From NCBI RefSeq assembly GCF_010686725.1, contig NZ_JAAGWZ010000001.1, forward strand, positions 248,001 to 312,000: DNA of 64,000 bases. Direction: 5' to 3'. The notes under the pieces were generated by a model. It saw nothing but the letters and a program-made list of their open reading frames with translations. It did not search any database and was not told where the DNA came from. This stretch comes from Galbitalea soli. Lineage in GTDB: Bacteria; Actinomycetota; Actinomycetes; Actinomycetales; Microbacteriaceae. Shown one piece after another: positions 42,610 to 51,828 of the stretch; within the stretch, counting starts at the first letter, position 1; each line of letters begins with the position of its first letter. Both the position numbers and the translations under genes were made by a program.

Positions 42610-44436
42610 TCAGTGCACGAGCGACTGTCCGTGTGTCTCGGGCGCCGCGGTGTACAGCCCCTCGATCACGTCGGCGAAGTCCTTCAGGATCACGTTGCGC
42701 TTGATGCTGAGTTTCGGCGTCAGGTGACCGCTCGCCTCCGTGAGGCTGGTCGCGAGGATCTGGAACTTCCGGATGGACTCCGCACGTGACACGCGCGCAT
42801 TGGCGGCGTCGACCGCGCGCTGCACCTCGGCGACGACCGTCGGGTTGACGGTCGCCTCGGCGAGTGTGAGCGTCGGATCCTCGCCGTGGGTCTTCAGCCA
42901 GGCCGGCAGCATCTCCGTGTCGAGGGTGACGAGCGCCGCCACGAAGGGCTTCTGCTCGCCGACGACGATCACCTGGTCGATGATCGGGTTCGAGCGCATC
43001 GGATCCTCGAGTGCCGCGGGGGAGACGTTCTTTCCGCCCGCCGTGACGATGATCTCCTTCTTGCGACCGGTGATCGAGAGATAGCCCTCGTCGTCGAGTT
43101 CGCCGATGTCGCCCGTTCGGAACCAGCCGTCGTCGAAGGCCTCGGCCGTCGCCTTCTCGTTGTTCCAGTAACCGCCGAAGATGTCGATTCCCTTGCCCTC
43201 GATCTCGCCATCCTCCGCGATGCGGATGGACACGCCGGGCAGCGGGGGGCCGACCTTTCCGATCTTGAAGTTGGAGGGCACGTTCACTGTGAGCGGTGCC
43301 GTCGTCTCGGTGAGACCGTATCCCTCGAGGATCGTGATCCCCAGGCTGCGGTAGAAGTGGCCGAGGAAGAGTCCGAGCGGCGCGGAGCCGGAGACGGCGT
43401 ACTCGACTCGACCGCCGAGTGCGGCGCGGATCTTGCTGAGGACGAGCCGGTCGTAGAGCGCGAAGCGCAGTTTGAGCCCGAGTGGCACGTGGCCGGCATC
43501 CAGTGCCTTCGAGTGATCGACGGCGGCCTCGACGGCCTTGTGGAAGATGGCACCCCGCCCGCTCTCCACCGCCTTCTGCTGCGAGGAGTTGAAGACCTTC
43601 TCGAAGACGCGCGGGACAGCGAGGAGGAAGGTCGGGCGGAACGAGACCATCGCGGTCGTCAGCTGCTTCGCGTCGGGCTGGTGCCCCACCTTCACGCCGC
43701 CGTGCACCGCGAGCACGGCGATGAACCGGGCGAAGACGTGAGCGATGGTGATGAACAAGAGCGTCGACGCACCCGGATGCACGACCTCGGGGATGGCGAA
43801 CGCCGCGTTCCGCGACAGCTCGACGAAGTTGGAGTGGGTGAGGATGCACCCCTTCGGCCGACCGGTGGTGCCGGCGGTGTAGATCAGCGTCGCCATGTCC
43901 GAGCCCTTGGCGAGGCCGCGGCGCCGTTCGATCTCGGCGTCCTCGACCTCGGTTCCGCCCGCGACGAGCTTGTCGAGGGCGCCGGTCTCGAGCTGCCAGA
44001 CGCTGCGGATGAGCGGCAGGTCGGCGTGCACCTCGTCGAAGCGCGAGTACTGCTCCGCCGTCTCGGTGATGATCGCGATCGCGCCCGAATCCTCCAGGTT
44101 CCAGAGGATCTGAGTGGGGGAGGAGGTCTCATAGACCGGCACCAGGATCGCGCCGGCGAACCAGACGGCGAAGTCGATGAGGGTCCACTCGTATCGCGTC
44201 TTGCAGATGATGCCGATTCGATCGCCGGGACGGATACCCGCCGCGACGAATCCCTTCGCGAGGGCCCGCACGTTCGCCAGAAACTCCGCTGCCGTGACGT
44301 CGGACCATCCACCGTCCGCCGTGGGCACCGCGAAGAGGGCCAGATCGGGGGTCGCCCGCACCCGATCGATGAGGAGCTCGGTCACGTTCGCGTCGGGATC
44401 CGCCTCGACCACGGCGGGCATGTCAAATTGCTGCAC
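42610..44436 (-). CDS. Long-chain acyl-CoA synthetase (FadD15-like)
   Basis: The 608-residue ANL-superfamily enzyme activates fatty acids through acyl-AMP to acyl-CoA. The P-loop LIYTAGTTGRPKGCI is near residues 175-189, the GYGLTETTAPL motif near 372, then TGDIGELD and the hinge/catalytic-Lys region GRKKEIIVTAGGKNVSP near 464-480. The GTG at 44436 has GAGGGAGT five to six bases upstream; the open frame extends further upstream but without homology. Its place near glucokinase, PlsC and aroG matches the M. tuberculosis fadD15 region. It is divergent from the glucokinase gene. Confidence 0.92.
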   Translation of the reverse strand: MQQFDMPAVVEADPDANVTELLIDRVRATPDLALFAVPTADGGWSDVTAAEFLANVRALAKGFVAAGIRPGDRIGIICKTRYEWTLIDFAVWFAGAILVPVYETSSPTQILWNLEDSGAIAIITETAEQYSRFDEVHADLPLIRSVWQLETGALDKLVAGGTEVEDAEIERRRGLAKGSDMATLIYTAGTTGRPKGCILTHSNFVELSRNAAFAIPEVVHPGASTLLFITIAHVFARFIAVLAVHGGVKVGHQPDAKQLTTAMVSFRPTFLLAVPRVFEKVFNSSQQKAVESGRGAIFHKAVEAAVDHSKALDAGHVPLGLKLRFALYDRLVLSKIRAALGGRVEYAVSGSAPLGLFLGHFYRSLGITILEGYGLTETTAPLTVNVPSNFKIGKVGPPLPGVSIRIAEDGEIEGKGIDIFGGYWNNEKATAEAFDDGWFRTGDIGELDDEGYLSITGRKKEIIVTAGGKNVSPAALEDPMRSNPIIDQVIVVGEQKPFVAALVTLDTEMLPAWLKTHGEDPTLTLAEATVNPTVVAEVQRAVDAANARVSRAESIRKFQILATSLTEASGHLTPKLSIKRNVILKDFADVIEGLYTAAPETHGQSLVH

Positions 44437-44560
44437 GGTAACTCCCTCGGCACCGGTTGAAGATTCCTGCTCCACTCTAAACCGCAGGAAGGGCATCCAC
44501 CGCGCCTGTGGAGACTTCGGAGTCGTCGCCCGGAGCACGCGCTCACTAAACTCGACTCTC

Positions 44561-45511
44561 GTGCATGCGATCGGAATTGACATCGGCGGAACCAAGATCG
44601 CGGGGGCCCTGGTCACCGAAGAGGGCGAGATCCTGGCGGAGGAGCGCCGCCCCACGCCCGCCGGCGACGCCTCGGCGATCGTGGACACGGTGGTCGCAAT
44701 GATCGAGCGACTGTCGGACGGCACCGAGGTGTCGGCGGCGGGCGTCGCCGCGGCCGGCTTCATCGATGCGGCGCAGTCGACCGTGTACTACGCGCCCAAC
44801 ATCAGTTGGCGGAATGAGCCCTTCCGCGCGAGGCTCCAGGAGAAGCTCGACCTCGACATCACGATCGACAACGACGCGAACGCGGCGGGCTGGGCGGAGT
44901 TCCGCTTCGGCGCCGGGCGGCTCTACAGCGACATGACGATGCTCACCATCGGCACGGGCGTGGGCGGCGCGATCGTCACGGAGGACCGGCTGTTTCGCGG
45001 CGGCTTCGGCGCGGGAGCAGAGATCGGTCACCTGCGGGTCGTGCCCGACGGTCTGCCCTGCGGCTGTGGTGCACGCGGCTGCATCGAGCAGTACGGCTCC
45101 GGTCGCGCGCTGCTCAGAATGGCGAACGCCATCGCCGACGTCGGCGGCATCGGTCTCGCCCTGGCCGATGCCCGGCAGAAGGACGGCGGAACACTGACCG
45201 GCGACCGCGTCGGCGAACTCATCGCGGGTGGCGACCCGGGCGCCCTGCAGGCTCTGCGAGAGCTCGGAGGGTGGCTCGGCGCCGCGTGCGCGAGCCTCGC
45301 GGCGGTGCTCGACCCTCAGGTCTTCGTGTTCGGCGGGGGAGTGGCCATCGCCGGTGACCTTCTGCTCGACCCCGTCCGCGAGTCGTTTCTCGCCCACCTG
45401 CCGGCGCGCGGCTACCACCCCGAGCCCAAGTTTGCGACCGCGGAGCTCGTCAACAACGCCGGTGTCGTCGGCGCGGCCGACCTCGCGCGGCTCCACGCCG
45501 AGCGACGCTGA
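44561..45511 (+). CDS. glk: ROK-family glucokinase
   Basis: The 316-residue sugar kinase has the N-terminal phosphate loop GIDIGGTKIAGALV, the IDNDANAAGWAEFRFG substrate region (near residues 104-119), IGTGVGGAIV, and the ROK zinc-binding motif with GHLRVV then CGCGARGCIEQY near 159-177. These are the features of ATP-dependent actinobacterial glucokinases, which phosphorylate glucose and can mediate carbon catabolite control. Polyphosphate use cannot be judged. GTG start at 44561. It is divergent from the acyl-CoA synthetase gene. Confidence 0.9.
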   Translation: MHAIGIDIGGTKIAGALVTEEGEILAEERRPTPAGDASAIVDTVVAMIERLSDGTEVSAAGVAAAGFIDAAQSTVYYAPNISWRNEPFRARLQEKLDLDITIDNDANAAGWAEFRFGAGRLYSDMTMLTIGTGVGGAIVTEDRLFRGGFGAGAEIGHLRVVPDGLPCGCGARGCIEQYGSGRALLRMANAIADVGGIGLALADARQKDGGTLTGDRVGELIAGGDPGALQALRELGGWLGAACASLAAVLDPQVFVFGGGVAIAGDLLLDPVRESFLAHLPARGYHPEPKFATAELVNNAGVVGAADLARLHAERR

Positions 45512-45543
45512 GCGCCCGGACGCGCGGAGTCGCGCCCGCATGG

Positions 45544-45564
45544 CCGACGCGGGGCCGGCGTCGG
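45544..45564 (+). terminator. Hairpin after glk
   Basis: CCGACGC and GCGTCGG form a 7-bp stem around a 7-base G-rich loop, 32 bp after the glk stop. No T-run follows; a TAGAGT -10-like hexamer follows shortly before the acyltransferase gene. Confidence 0.4.
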
Positions 45565-45598
45565 TGCAAGTAGAGTAGAGCGGCCGACGGGAGGTGCG

Positions 45599-46285
45599 AT
45601 GTACTGGTTCTTCAAGAATCTGATCATGGGCCCCCTGCTCATGACCGTCTGCCGCCCGTGGATCGTGGGCCGCGAGAACATCCCCGCGAAGGGTGCCGTT
45701 CTCTTCGCCGGCAACCACCTCTCCTTCATCGACTCGGTGTTCCTTCCTCTTGTGTTGGATCGCCGGGTCTCGTTCCTCGCCAAGAGCGACTACTTCCGCG
45801 GTACCGGGCTGAAGGGGTGGATCGTTCGCCAGTTCTTCATCGGTACGGGGATGATCCCGATCGATCGCTCCGGCGGCAAGGCGTCCGAGGATTCGCTCAA
45901 CACCGGTCTCGCCGTGCTCGCTCAGGGCCAGCAGCTCGGAATTTATCCGGAGGGCACGCGCAGCCCCGACGGCCGCATGTATCGCGGGCGCACGGGCATC
46001 GCGCGGATGGTGCTCGAATCGGGCGCCGTCGTCGTGCCGGTCGCCATGATCGACACCGACAAGGTCATGCCGACGGGCACCCGGATCCCCAGACCTCGCC
46101 GCATCGGCATCGTCTTCGGCGAACCGCTTGATTTCTCCCGATTCCACGGGCTCGAGGGCGATCGCTTCGTGCTGCGCTCCATCACCGACGAGATCATGTA
46201 CGAGCTCAACCGCATCAGCGGCCAGGAGTACGTCGACGTGTATGCCTCCTCGGTCAAGGACAAGCTGGCCGCGCGCGCTCGCTGA
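45599..46285 (+). CDS. 1-acyl-glycerol-3-phosphate acyltransferase (PlsC family)
   Basis: The 228-residue membrane-associated acyltransferase has the catalytic NHLSFID (NHx4D) near residues 39-45 and the substrate-binding YPEGTRSPDG near residues 115-124. It transfers a fatty acid to lysophosphatidic acid or a related glycerophospholipid or glycolipid. Related mycobacterial Rv2182c lies in the same order relative to aroG. GGGAGG precedes the ATG by 5-6 bp. The gene is monocistronic or cotranscribed with aroG, 92 bp downstream. Confidence 0.9.
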   Translation: MYWFFKNLIMGPLLMTVCRPWIVGRENIPAKGAVLFAGNHLSFIDSVFLPLVLDRRVSFLAKSDYFRGTGLKGWIVRQFFIGTGMIPIDRSGGKASEDSLNTGLAVLAQGQQLGIYPEGTRSPDGRMYRGRTGIARMVLESGAVVVPVAMIDTDKVMPTGTRIPRPRRIGIVFGEPLDFSRFHGLEGDRFVLRSITDEIMYELNRISGQEYVDVYASSVKDKLAARAR

Positions 46286-46377
46286 TCGGTCGCTCGCGAT
46301 AGGCTCGCTCCTTGGGCCCGCTGCGCATCGCGGGGCGTGAGCCCGATCATCCGTTCGTTCAACTGCAAGGAAACCCC

Positions 46378-47751
46378 GTGGAAGACCTGTCCGAAACCGT
46401 CGTGGCTGCTGATCCCTCCGTGATCGCCGGTCTCGACTATTGGCGGACCCTTCCCGTGGCGCAGCAGCCCGCCTGGCCCGACCCCGACGCGGTCGCCGCC
46501 GCGAGCGCCGAGATCGCGACGCTGCCGCCGCTCGTGTTCGCCGGCGAGGTCGACATCCTCCGTGACCGGCTGGCGAAGGCGGCGCGCGGCGAGGCATTCC
46601 TGCTGCAGGGCGGCGACTGCGCCGAGACCTTCGCGGGGGCGACCGCCGAGGCGATCCGCAACCGCGTGAAGACGATCCTGCAGATGGCCGTCGTGCTCAC
46701 CTACGGCGCCTCGATGCCGATCGTCAAGATGGGTCGCATGGCGGGCCAGTTCGCCAAGCCGCGATCGAGCGATACCGAGACCCGCGGGGGAGTGACCCTC
46801 CCGGCCTACCGTGGCGACATCGTGAACGGCTACGACTTCACGCCCGAGTCGCGTCAGGCCGACGCTCGACGCCTCGTGCAGGGTTACCACACCGCCGCGT
46901 CGACCCTCAACCTCATCCGCGCGTTCACGCAGGGTGGTTTCGCCGATCTGCGCCAGGTGCACAGCTGGAATCGCGGCTTCGCGCAGAACCCGGCCAATCA
47001 CCGGTACGAGAAGCTGGCGGGGGAGATCGACAAGGCGATCCGCTTCATGGAGGCGGCCGGCGCCGACTTCGACGAGCTCAAGCGCGTGGAGTTCTACGCC
47101 AGCCACGAGGGCCTGCTCATGGACTACGAGCGCCCGATGACCAGGATCGATTCGCGCAACGGCACTCCCGTGAACACCTCGGCGCACTTCCTCTGGATCG
47201 GGGAACGCACTCGTGACATCGATGGAGCGCACGTCGACTACTTCAGCCGGATCCGCAACCCGATCGGCGTCAAGCTGGGCCCGTCGACCACGGTCGACGA
47301 CATGGAGCGACTGATCGACAAGCTCGACCCGAACCGCGAGCCCGGGCGCCTGACCTTCGTCTCGCGGATGGGGGCCGGCAAGATCCGGGATGCCCTGCCG
47401 CCGCTGCTCGAGGGCATCACGGGCATGGACGCGAACCCGCTGTGGATCTCCGACCCCATGCACGGCAACGGGCTCACGACCCCGACCGGGTACAAGACGC
47501 GTCGTTTCGATGACATCGTCGACGAGGTCAAGGGTTTCTTCGAGGCGCACCGTGCGGCGGGAACTCACCCGGGCGGCATCCACATCGAGCTGACCGGCGA
47601 CGACGTCACCGAGTGCCTCGGCGGCTCGGAGCAGATCGATGAGGCAGATCTCGCGACGCGCTACGAGTCGCTCTGCGACCCGCGTCTCAACCACATGCAG
47701 TCGCTGGAACTCGCGTTCCTCGTGGCCGAGGAATTGGCCGCCGCGGTCTAG
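46378..47751 (+). CDS. aroG: Class II 3-deoxy-7-phosphoheptulonate (DAHP) synthase
   Basis: The 457-residue enzyme makes DAHP from phosphoenolpyruvate and erythrose-4-phosphate, the first shikimate step. It is the plant/actinobacterial class II type: LLQGGDCAETFAG near residues 76-88, KMGRMAGQFAKPRS, the FVSRMGAGKIRDALP region, ISDPMHGNG and GGIHIELTGDDVTECLGG. GTG at 46378 has AAGGA 6-7 bp upstream and starts the conserved N-terminus. It is convergent with the PASTA kinase gene across a strong hairpin. Feedback regulation is known for orthologues but not visible here. Confidence 0.95.
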   Translation: MEDLSETVVAADPSVIAGLDYWRTLPVAQQPAWPDPDAVAAASAEIATLPPLVFAGEVDILRDRLAKAARGEAFLLQGGDCAETFAGATAEAIRNRVKTILQMAVVLTYGASMPIVKMGRMAGQFAKPRSSDTETRGGVTLPAYRGDIVNGYDFTPESRQADARRLVQGYHTAASTLNLIRAFTQGGFADLRQVHSWNRGFAQNPANHRYEKLAGEIDKAIRFMEAAGADFDELKRVEFYASHEGLLMDYERPMTRIDSRNGTPVNTSAHFLWIGERTRDIDGAHVDYFSRIRNPIGVKLGPSTTVDDMERLIDKLDPNREPGRLTFVSRMGAGKIRDALPPLLEGITGMDANPLWISDPMHGNGLTTPTGYKTRRFDDIVDEVKGFFEAHRAAGTHPGGIHIELTGDDVTECLGGSEQIDEADLATRYESLCDPRLNHMQSLELAFLVAEELAAAV

Positions 47752-47767
47752 CCACCGCGAGCGCGAC

Positions 47768-47799
47768 ACGGGCGGCCGGGCGGATGCTCGGTCGCCCGT
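47768..47799. terminator. Shared hairpin between aroG and pknL
   Basis: ACGGGCG and CGCCCGT form a 7-bp perfect stem, with extra G-C pairing possible inside the 18-base loop. It lies in the 59-bp gap between convergent gene ends and can serve both strands. TTCT follows on the plus strand. Confidence 0.5.
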
Positions 47800-47810
47800 T
47801 CTGCGGTGCG

Positions 47811-49772
47811 CTACAGGCTGAAGGTGATGGTGATGGTGGAGCCCTTCGGCTGCGTTGTTCCACCGCCGGGTGACAGCGAGGCGACTTTCGCGAAGTTGCC
47901 GTTTCCTGTATCAGCGAGCGGGTTGTAGTTCAACTGGAATCCTGCCGTGATCAGCAAAGGCTTGGCATCCGCCCATAGCATTCCGACGACATTGGGCACC
48001 TTGACGAGCGGCGGCCCCTTCGATGTGATGAGCTTCACGTCGGTGTCGCCCACGCGGAAGACGCGGGGCGTGCCGTTGCTCTTCTCCTGATCGACGCCGA
48101 CCACGAGGCCCTTGTCGACCGTCTCGCTGTAGGCGCTGCTGTCGACCTGGGCGGTGAGTCCGACCGCCTGCAGCTTGTCGATGGCGGCCTGCGGGTCGAG
48201 GCCCCTCACGTCGGGGAGCTTCCCCGCCGAGACGACGAGTTGGATCCCGCGTTGCTCGGGGTAGGTCTGGGGGCTGCGATCCTTGAGGTTCTTGCCGGAG
48301 GGGTCGAGGGCGGCGAGCACCTGGCCCGCGGGTGCTTTGGCATCGAACTGCCGGATGGATCGATCGATCGCGGTGAATCCCGACGACACGATGAGCGCCT
48401 TGGCCGCCTGCTCCTGCAGACCCGCGAGTGTCGGCAGGGGGAGCAGCGCCGGCCCGTCGGAGATCACGAGCGCCACCGTCTCGCCCTTGTGCACGGCCGA
48501 CCCCGCCCCGGGTGCCGTGTCCTTGACGGCGCCCTTCGCCACGCTCGGGTCGGTGGCGTGCTGCCTCGTGTCGCTCACGACGAGCCCCGCGGACTCGAGA
48601 GCGGTCACCGCCGCCGTCACGGTCTTTCCGCTCACGCCGGGAACCGACACGAGCGAACCGGGACCCTGCCCGAAGTACCAGCCGGTCCCGCCGGCGAGGG
48701 CGGCGAGCAGGATGACCAGCCCGAACAACCACCAGCCCCTCCGGTGCCGCCGCTGAGCCTTCGACGCCAGCAGCGTCTCGTTGTCGACGGCGACCGGTCC
48801 CGTGCGATGCCGTGGTGCGCTCGTGAGCACCTGGGTCTCTTGCGTGCCCCCGCGCGACGCCGGACCCGCGGTCGGCATGACCATCGTGCGGTGCATCGCC
48901 GTCGTGCTGGAGGGGATTCCGCCGATGCCGAGGAGTTCGGACTGGGTGGCGAGTACCTGATCGAGCATGACGCGGGCGTCGCGAGGCCGTTCATCCGGCT
49001 CTCGCGCTGTCGCCCACAGCACCAGTTCGTCGAGTTCCCGCGGCACACGCCCGTTGCGCGAGCTCGGTGTCGGAACCGAGTCGTTGGCGTGCTGGTACGC
49101 GATCTGCATGGGCTGCTCGCCCTTGAACGGCTGCTCTCCGGTGAGCATCTCGTAGGTCATGATGCCCACCGCGTAGATGTCGCTCCGTGTATCGGCGATG
49201 CCGCGGGTCACGAGCTCGGGCGACAGGTAGGCGATCGTGCCCAGGAGCGCGGCCCCGGTGGCGGTGTTCGCGCTCGCGGCACGAGCGAGGCCGAAGTCGC
49301 CGATCTTGATGCGGCCGTCATCCGCCAGCAGCACGTTCTCCGGCTTGAGGTCGCGGTGAACGATGCCCGCCTTGTGGGCCGCCGATAGCCCGGAGAGCAC
49401 GGCTTCGAGCACGTCGAGCGTCTGCTCCGTGGTGAGTCGGCCGTGCTCCTGGAGAAGGTCGCGGAGCGTGATGCCCGGCAGGTACTCCATGACCAGGTAG
49501 GCCATGTCGCTGTCCTGACCCTGATCGAAGACATTGACGACATTGGGGTGGGCGAGGCGGGCTGCGGAGCGCGCCTCCTGGATGAACCGCTCCTTGAATT
49601 TGCTATCGTCGGCGAGGTGCCCGTGCATGATCTTGATCGCGACCCGGCGCTCGAGCCGAAGGTCGGTCGCCAGGTAGACCGTGGCCATCCCGCCGCGCGC
49701 GATTCGCGAGCGCACCTGGTATCGACCGTCGATGAGACGCCCGATCAGGGGATCCGAGGGGTTGGCATTCAC
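47811..49772 (-). CDS. pknL: PASTA-domain Ser/Thr protein kinase (PknL-like)
   Basis: The membrane kinase of about 653 residues has an N-terminal eukaryotic-like kinase domain (about 12-275): IARGGMATVYLA, VAIKIM, HRDLKPENVL, DFGLARA and GTIAYLSPEL. A Thr-rich juxtamembrane stretch, one helix (about 348-368) and about four extracytoplasmic PASTA domains with PGVSGKTV- and PNVVGMLW-type starts follow. PASTA kinases sense muropeptides or lipid II and regulate growth and division. The order aroG-kinase-Rv2175c-like-prenyl synthase matches the pknL locus of mycobacteria and corynebacteria, hence the symbol. GTG at 49772 fits homologues; GTG 49817 is an alternative. Confidence 0.88.
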   Translation of the reverse strand: MNANPSDPLIGRLIDGRYQVRSRIARGGMATVYLATDLRLERRVAIKIMHGHLADDSKFKERFIQEARSAARLAHPNVVNVFDQGQDSDMAYLVMEYLPGITLRDLLQEHGRLTTEQTLDVLEAVLSGLSAAHKAGIVHRDLKPENVLLADDGRIKIGDFGLARAASANTATGAALLGTIAYLSPELVTRGIADTRSDIYAVGIMTYEMLTGEQPFKGEQPMQIAYQHANDSVPTPSSRNGRVPRELDELVLWATAREPDERPRDARVMLDQVLATQSELLGIGGIPSSTTAMHRTMVMPTAGPASRGGTQETQVLTSAPRHRTGPVAVDNETLLASKAQRRHRRGWWLFGLVILLAALAGGTGWYFGQGPGSLVSVPGVSGKTVTAAVTALESAGLVVSDTRQHATDPSVAKGAVKDTAPGAGSAVHKGETVALVISDGPALLPLPTLAGLQEQAAKALIVSSGFTAIDRSIRQFDAKAPAGQVLAALDPSGKNLKDRSPQTYPEQRGIQLVVSAGKLPDVRGLDPQAAIDKLQAVGLTAQVDSSAYSETVDKGLVVGVDQEKSNGTPRVFRVGDTDVKLITSKGPPLVKVPNVVGMLWADAKPLLITAGFQLNYNPLADTGNGNFAKVASLSPGGGTTQPKGSTITITFSL

Positions 49773-49875
49773 CCTTCCGATTCTAGGTTCGCGACCGCCG
49801 AGGGCCCTTCGGAACACGGCCTCGGCGGCGAAACGTTCAGTTAACGACGCTGCCCTCCGGGCGCGGGTTCAGCCT

Positions 49876-51282
49876 CTACTTCAGGCCGTTGAACCAGGCG
49901 CGCGCGGAGGTCTCCCACTTCGCGTACGCGTTCGGGAACGCCGAGATCTGCACGGACTGCGCGGCCTGCGTCACCGTGAGCTTCTGCCAGTTCGGCACAT
50001 CGAGCAGACCGCGGGTGACGCCGCGGTTGGGGTTCGAGGGGCCGCCGAAGAACAGGCGAGACGCGTAGCTCGGGTCGAGGAGCTGGGCCTTCGCCCCCCA
50101 GCCGGTGCTCGGCCGCTGCTGGAAGAGCCCCACCGAGTCGCGGTCGCCGTAGTCGATGTTCTGCAGCCCCGACTCCTGCGCCGCCGCCGCCAGCGCGATG
50201 ATGATGCCGTAGTCGGGGACGCCCAGCTGACGGCCGACCGCGACGATGATCTGCGCGTTCGCCCGCATGGTGGGGCTCAACGGCGTGATCGTGGTGCCGA
50301 CCGACGCGGTCGTGATGATGCCCGGGATGACCAGCGTACGTCCCGCGTAGATGATGCTGCTCGGGCCCAGGTTGTTGGCGGCCAGGATCGCGGGCACGCT
50401 CACACCGAACTGCGTCGCGATCGAGGTGATGGTGTCGCCGGTGCGGATGACGTAGGTCGCGGCGGACCCGCTGCCGGTCGGCGCGGGAACCACGACGGGC
50501 GCCACAACGGGCGCGGTCACCGGGGTCGGGGTGCCGACGGAGGCGGTGCTGGTCTTCGGGATGACGAGGGTTCGCCCCGCGTAGATCGTGCTGCGGACGG
50601 TGAGGTGATTCGCGCTGAGCAGCGAGGAGAGGCTGACCGCGAACCGCTTGGAGATCGCGTAGAGCGTGTCGCCGGCACGGATCGTGTATCGACCGCCGAC
50701 CGTCTGAGCGGTGGGGGAGGCGGCGGGGGGCTTGGGCGCCCTGCTCGTCGCGGACTTCGTGAGCTTGAGCACCTGACCGGGAAAGATGATGCTCTTCCAG
50801 CTGAGGCCGTTGAGCGCGAGGACGGAGGCCGTCGACAGCCCGTGGTGAGTCGCGATGGAGCTGACCGTGTCACCACCGCGGACGACGTAGGTCGAGGGCA
50901 CCGAGGCCGTGTCGATGCGCGCGGCGGACTGACCCGCGGATTCGTCGGGCGTCGACGCCGCGGTGGCATTCGCCGCCGCCATCGCCGACGCGACCGATCG
51001 CTGCACGTCGACCGTGTCGGCGCGCGGGGTGGTGGGACGCTTCTGGGCCACCGGTTCCACGGCGCCGGTGAGGTTGAGGGTCGCGAGCGCGAGCGAGCCG
51101 ACGAGCACCACCGGAACGGTCTGCAGGAGGGACCGGGACAGTCGGCCGAGGTCGCTCGTGGCGGCGGGGTCGGAGAGGGCGTGAAGCTCGGCCCGACGGC
51201 GCGTCGGGGTCAGGCCGGCGAAGGGCGAGGGCGGCGCGACGGGATTCGTCGTCATGGAATCGGACTCAGCGTTGATCGTCAT
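49876..51282 (-). CDS. LysM-repeat cell-wall protein with transglycosylase-like C-terminus
   Basis: The 468-residue protein has an N-terminal cytoplasmic segment, one membrane/signal helix (about 52-73), three LysM domains (about 129-173, 195-241, 274-320; each with GDTxxxIA/IS) and a C-terminal domain (about 330-468) with ALAAAAQESGLQN and SVGLFQQRPSTGWG. That is the lysozyme-like fold with Glu in the QES motif as candidate catalytic acid. It should bind and perhaps cleave peptidoglycan. GGAGAA lies six bp before the ATG. It is divergent from the Rv2175c-like gene and upstream of the kinase. Confidence 0.87.
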   Translation of the reverse strand: MTINAESDSMTTNPVAPPSPFAGLTPTRRRAELHALSDPAATSDLGRLSRSLLQTVPVVLVGSLALATLNLTGAVEPVAQKRPTTPRADTVDVQRSVASAMAAANATAASTPDESAGQSAARIDTASVPSTYVVRGGDTVSSIATHHGLSTASVLALNGLSWKSIIFPGQVLKLTKSATSRAPKPPAASPTAQTVGGRYTIRAGDTLYAISKRFAVSLSSLLSANHLTVRSTIYAGRTLVIPKTSTASVGTPTPVTAPVVAPVVVPAPTGSGSAATYVIRTGDTITSIATQFGVSVPAILAANNLGPSSIIYAGRTLVIPGIITTASVGTTITPLSPTMRANAQIIVAVGRQLGVPDYGIIIALAAAAQESGLQNIDYGDRDSVGLFQQRPSTGWGAKAQLLDPSYASRLFFGGPSNPNRGVTRGLLDVPNWQKLTVTQAAQSVQISAFPNAYAKWETSARAWFNGLK

Positions 51283-51362
51283 GAGTTCTCCGTCGCCGTT
51301 CCCCGTCGCATGTCTCGCCCCTAGAAATCATGGCCTTCACCCCCGTGCTGCCTCGTCAAAAC

Positions 51363-51386
51363 TGACACAGATATAGGTCTGTGTCA
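51363..51386. promoter_or_regulatory. Perfect inverted repeat in the LysM/Rv2175c-like divergent region
   Basis: TGACACAGA and TCTGTGTCA are exact reverse complements separated by TATAGG. A further TGACAC half-site lies at 51402-51407. The position between two divergent genes, with no T-tract, suggests an operator rather than a terminator. The binding protein is unknown; the adjacent Rv2175c-like DNA-binding protein is a candidate. Confidence 0.55.
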
Positions 51387-51476
51387 ATCAAAGGTGCTGG
51401 TGTGACACGGGTTAACAAGATGGAAACAAACGCGCAAATACCGGCGAAGCGCCGTGGTGCATGGAACAATCGAAGC

Positions 51477-51818
51477 GTGTCCGAGCTCCCCGACGTCAAA
51501 TGGTTGACGATTCCAGACCTCACCGAGCTCCTCGGCCTCAAGGTCAGCCAGGTCAGGCGCCTCATCGAAGACCGCGCGCTCCTCGCCTCGCGAGTCGACG
51601 GGGTCTGGCGTGTGCCCGCGGACTTCATCGTCGACGGCGAGCCGATGAGCGAGTTGAAGGGCACGCTCGTCGTGCTCGGCGACAGCGGCTTCAGCGACGA
51701 GGAGGCCATGACCTGGTTGCTCACCCCCGAGGACAGCCTCGGCGTGAGCCCGATCGACGCCCTCCGGGCGGGTCGCAAGGCCGAGGTTCGTCGGGTGGCG
51801 CAGGCGCTCGGATTCTGA
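51477..51818 (+). CDS. Rv2175c-like helix-turn-helix DNA-binding protein
   Basis: This protein of about 113 residues has a winged-helix-like N-terminal half (WLTIPDLTELLGLKVSQVRRLIEDRALLA) and a C-terminal half with DSGFSDEEAMTWLL and DALRAGRKAEVRRVAQALGF. It matches the actinobacterial Rv2175c family, whose mycobacterial member binds DNA and is a PknL substrate; the PASTA kinase is two genes away. The GTG at 51477 gives the homologous N-terminus (VSELPDV). An in-frame ATG at 51420 would add 19 residues. It is convergent with the prenyl synthase gene (10-bp gap). Confidence 0.85.
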   Translation: MSELPDVKWLTIPDLTELLGLKVSQVRRLIEDRALLASRVDGVWRVPADFIVDGEPMSELKGTLVVLGDSGFSDEEAMTWLLTPEDSLGVSPIDALRAGRKAEVRRVAQALGF

Positions 51819-51828
51819 GCCGGAGCCG

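Noticed and set aside
44437-44763. Upstream extension of the acyl-CoA synthetase
   Set aside because: No homology by eye, it covers the glk start on the other strand, and a good ribosome-binding site sits before GTG 44436.
46312-46377. Longer N-terminus for aroG
   Set aside because: AAGGA directly upstream of GTG 46378 and the family N-terminus favour the shorter form; the extension reads through the intergenic region.
51420-51476. Longer start (ATG 51420) for the Rv2175c-like protein
   Set aside because: Homologues begin near VSELPDV, and no ribosome-binding site precedes ATG 51420. It remains a possible alternative.
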